Source: Planctomycetota bacterium (GTDB lineage Bacteria; Planctomycetota; GCA-002687715; DRQF01). From it: DNA of 7,758 nt. The stretch spans positions 1 to 7,758 of the forward strand of contig WFTN01000333.1 in the NCBI GenBank assembly GCA_015485455.1, in the 5' to 3' direction. This document shows, in pieces, positions 6,671 through 7,758 of this stretch (position 1 is the stretch's first letter; every line of letters begins with the position of its first letter). The notes beneath the pieces were generated by a model, which had not been told where the DNA came from, made no database searches, and worked only from the letters and a program-made list of their open reading frames with translations. Both the position numbers and the translations under genes were made by a program.

Positions 6671-7743
6671 TGATGAAACAATGTTTGATGGTTCTTGTCG
6701 CGTTGTTTACGGTTTCACATTCGTCTTGGGGGCAAACCCCAGAGTTGACGGTGTCTCAGTCTTTGGCTCCCGATATCTCGATTTCTACCTATGAAGTGCT
6801 GTCAGGACATGATGGTAAACCCGGTGAGTTGGTGATCTTGGGCACCGATGGCGCTGTGCGCCAGTATCGAGTCTCGGCTCAAGGTGGGTTTAAGGATTTC
6901 AGTGGCAAGCTTGTTCTTGAAGACCCAGATCGGGTACTTTTGTCTTTTGCTTCTATGGTGGGGAGCGATCATGCAGCCTCCCTTTTTGCATTGACGCCTA
7001 AAGGTCTGTTTGTCTATGGGCGTAACGAAGAAGACCAATTTGTGGCACCAGGTAAGAGACTCGTGAGTCGTGCTCGCTTTCGCCTTCGAGTCGGTGGTCC
7101 GAAGAAGGCAAACATTCTTCAGGACGTCAATGGCGACAACAGACTTGACCTTGTTGTTCCGGGCAGTGAATTCTGCACCGTGTGGCTTCAAGGGGAGAAA
7201 GGCTATCGCAAGACAGCTCGGGTCAGAGTGAAGGTGCGAGTTGAGCAGAGTGTGGGGGCAAGGTTAGGAGATGATCGTTTCTTTCAGACGATCACCATTC
7301 CTGATTTGGATATTCGGGATATGAATGGAGACGGGCGAGATGATGTGGTCATCATGCGCGGATCGCAAACAAGAATTCATCGCCAGAAAGAAGATGGAAC
7401 AATCCCTTTTGATCCGGACGTGATTCTGGAGTTAGATAGATTCGTCGATACGAGCCCGAAAGCGACCGTGCGTCCCGGACGCACTTTGGCAGGCACGGAA
7501 AAGGCGAAGCTCCTCATTCGTGACCTGGATAAGGACGGCATCCCAGACTATGTCATTTCCCATCGTCGCAAAGTTTGGATTTTTCATGGCAGCAAAGATG
7601 GCCCTCAGTTCACTTCACCGACGAAGATTCTTAAGACTTCAGACGACATCACTTTGATTTGGCTGGCTGACTTGGGTAAGGATGATTTCGCTGATCTCTT
7701 GGTGATGCGCATCGAGGTCCCCACAGTTGGAACCTTGATTACC
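6670..7743 (+). CDS. Secreted VCBS/FG-GAP beta-propeller protein, second of a tandem pair (C-terminus missing)
   Basis: The frame is open from the ATG at 6670 to the window end; genuine sequence stops at about 7743 (358 codons), because the rest is adapter. A signal peptide is present (hydrophobic 5-15, likely cut after SWG at 21, before Gln22). Asp-rich loops are DVNGDNRLD (152-160), DMNGDGRDD (217-225), DLDKDGIPD (285-293) and a weaker DLGKDDFAD (334-342). Two earlier blades (about 40-75 and 88-118) keep the fold pattern but have lost most loop Asp residues, as in GHDGKPGEL (46-54). Blade order and the position of the third loop (152 against 155) match the preceding gene, so the two are paralogues from a tandem duplication. 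The start overlaps the upstream stop as TGATG. A second in-frame ATG at 6673 is equally plausible: GAGG at 6661-6664 lies 5 bases from the first ATG and 8 from the second. At least one blade is probably missing from the 3' end. Confidence 0.85.
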
Positions 7744-7758
7744 CTGTCTCTTATACAC
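7744..7758. other. Residual Tn5/Nextera mosaic-end adapter (not genomic)
   Basis: CTGTCTCTTATACAC equals the first 15 bases of the 19-base Nextera mosaic end CTGTCTCTTATACACATCT. It differs from the natural Tn5 outer end, which starts CTGACTC. It sits exactly at the contig end, as untrimmed read-through would. It happens to stay open in the propeller frame and would add five false residues (LSLIH). Confidence 0.93.

Noticed and set aside
6802..7191. A 129-codon open frame on the minus strand
   Set aside because: It lies antisense to the second propeller gene, which has its signal peptide and Asp loops in the plus frame; no ribosome site or domain pattern is visible.
7744..7758. Possible natural Tn5/IS50 end
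   Set aside because: The fourth base is T, as in the engineered mosaic end; the natural outer end has A there, and the match stops exactly at the contig edge.

Overview
The window looks like a chromosomal contig from a diderm (Gram-negative type) bacterium with balanced base composition. The supporting signs are a lipobox lipoprotein with a non-Asp +2 residue, several Sec signal peptides, and secreted VCBS/FG-GAP proteins. This gene content is common in environmental Planctomycetota, Myxococcota and related groups, but the sequence alone does not settle the phylum. Both ends cut genes. The last 15 bases are not genomic: they match the start of the Tn5/Nextera mosaic end, so this is an Illumina-assembled contig that was not fully trimmed.

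Layout: positions 1-729 hold the N-terminal part of a multi-pass membrane protein on the minus strand, probably a GT-C type glycosyltransferase. A 70-base divergent gap separates it from a plus-strand gene (800-2146) for a secreted alpha/beta hydrolase with a complete Ser-Asp-His triad and a C-terminal beta-rich module. A 125-base gap follows, containing a perfect 7-bp inverted repeat.

From 2272 to the contig end runs a tight four-gene operon on the plus strand. It encodes an ABC-2 exporter with ATPase and permease fused in one chain, a lipoprotein with two PDZ domains, and two tandem, homologous secreted VCBS/FG-GAP beta-propeller proteins, the second cut by the contig end. All three junctions overlap (an ATGA, a TAATG and a TGATG), so translation is probably coupled.

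Working model (inference): the exporter works in the inner membrane. The PDZ lipoprotein is a non-proteolytic adaptor anchored in the envelope. The two calcium-loop propellers are its exported or periplasmic partners. I recognise each family but not this four-gene combination as a named system, and it is the most interesting part of the window. Nothing suggests CRISPR, tRNA, rRNA, prophage or natural insertion sequences.
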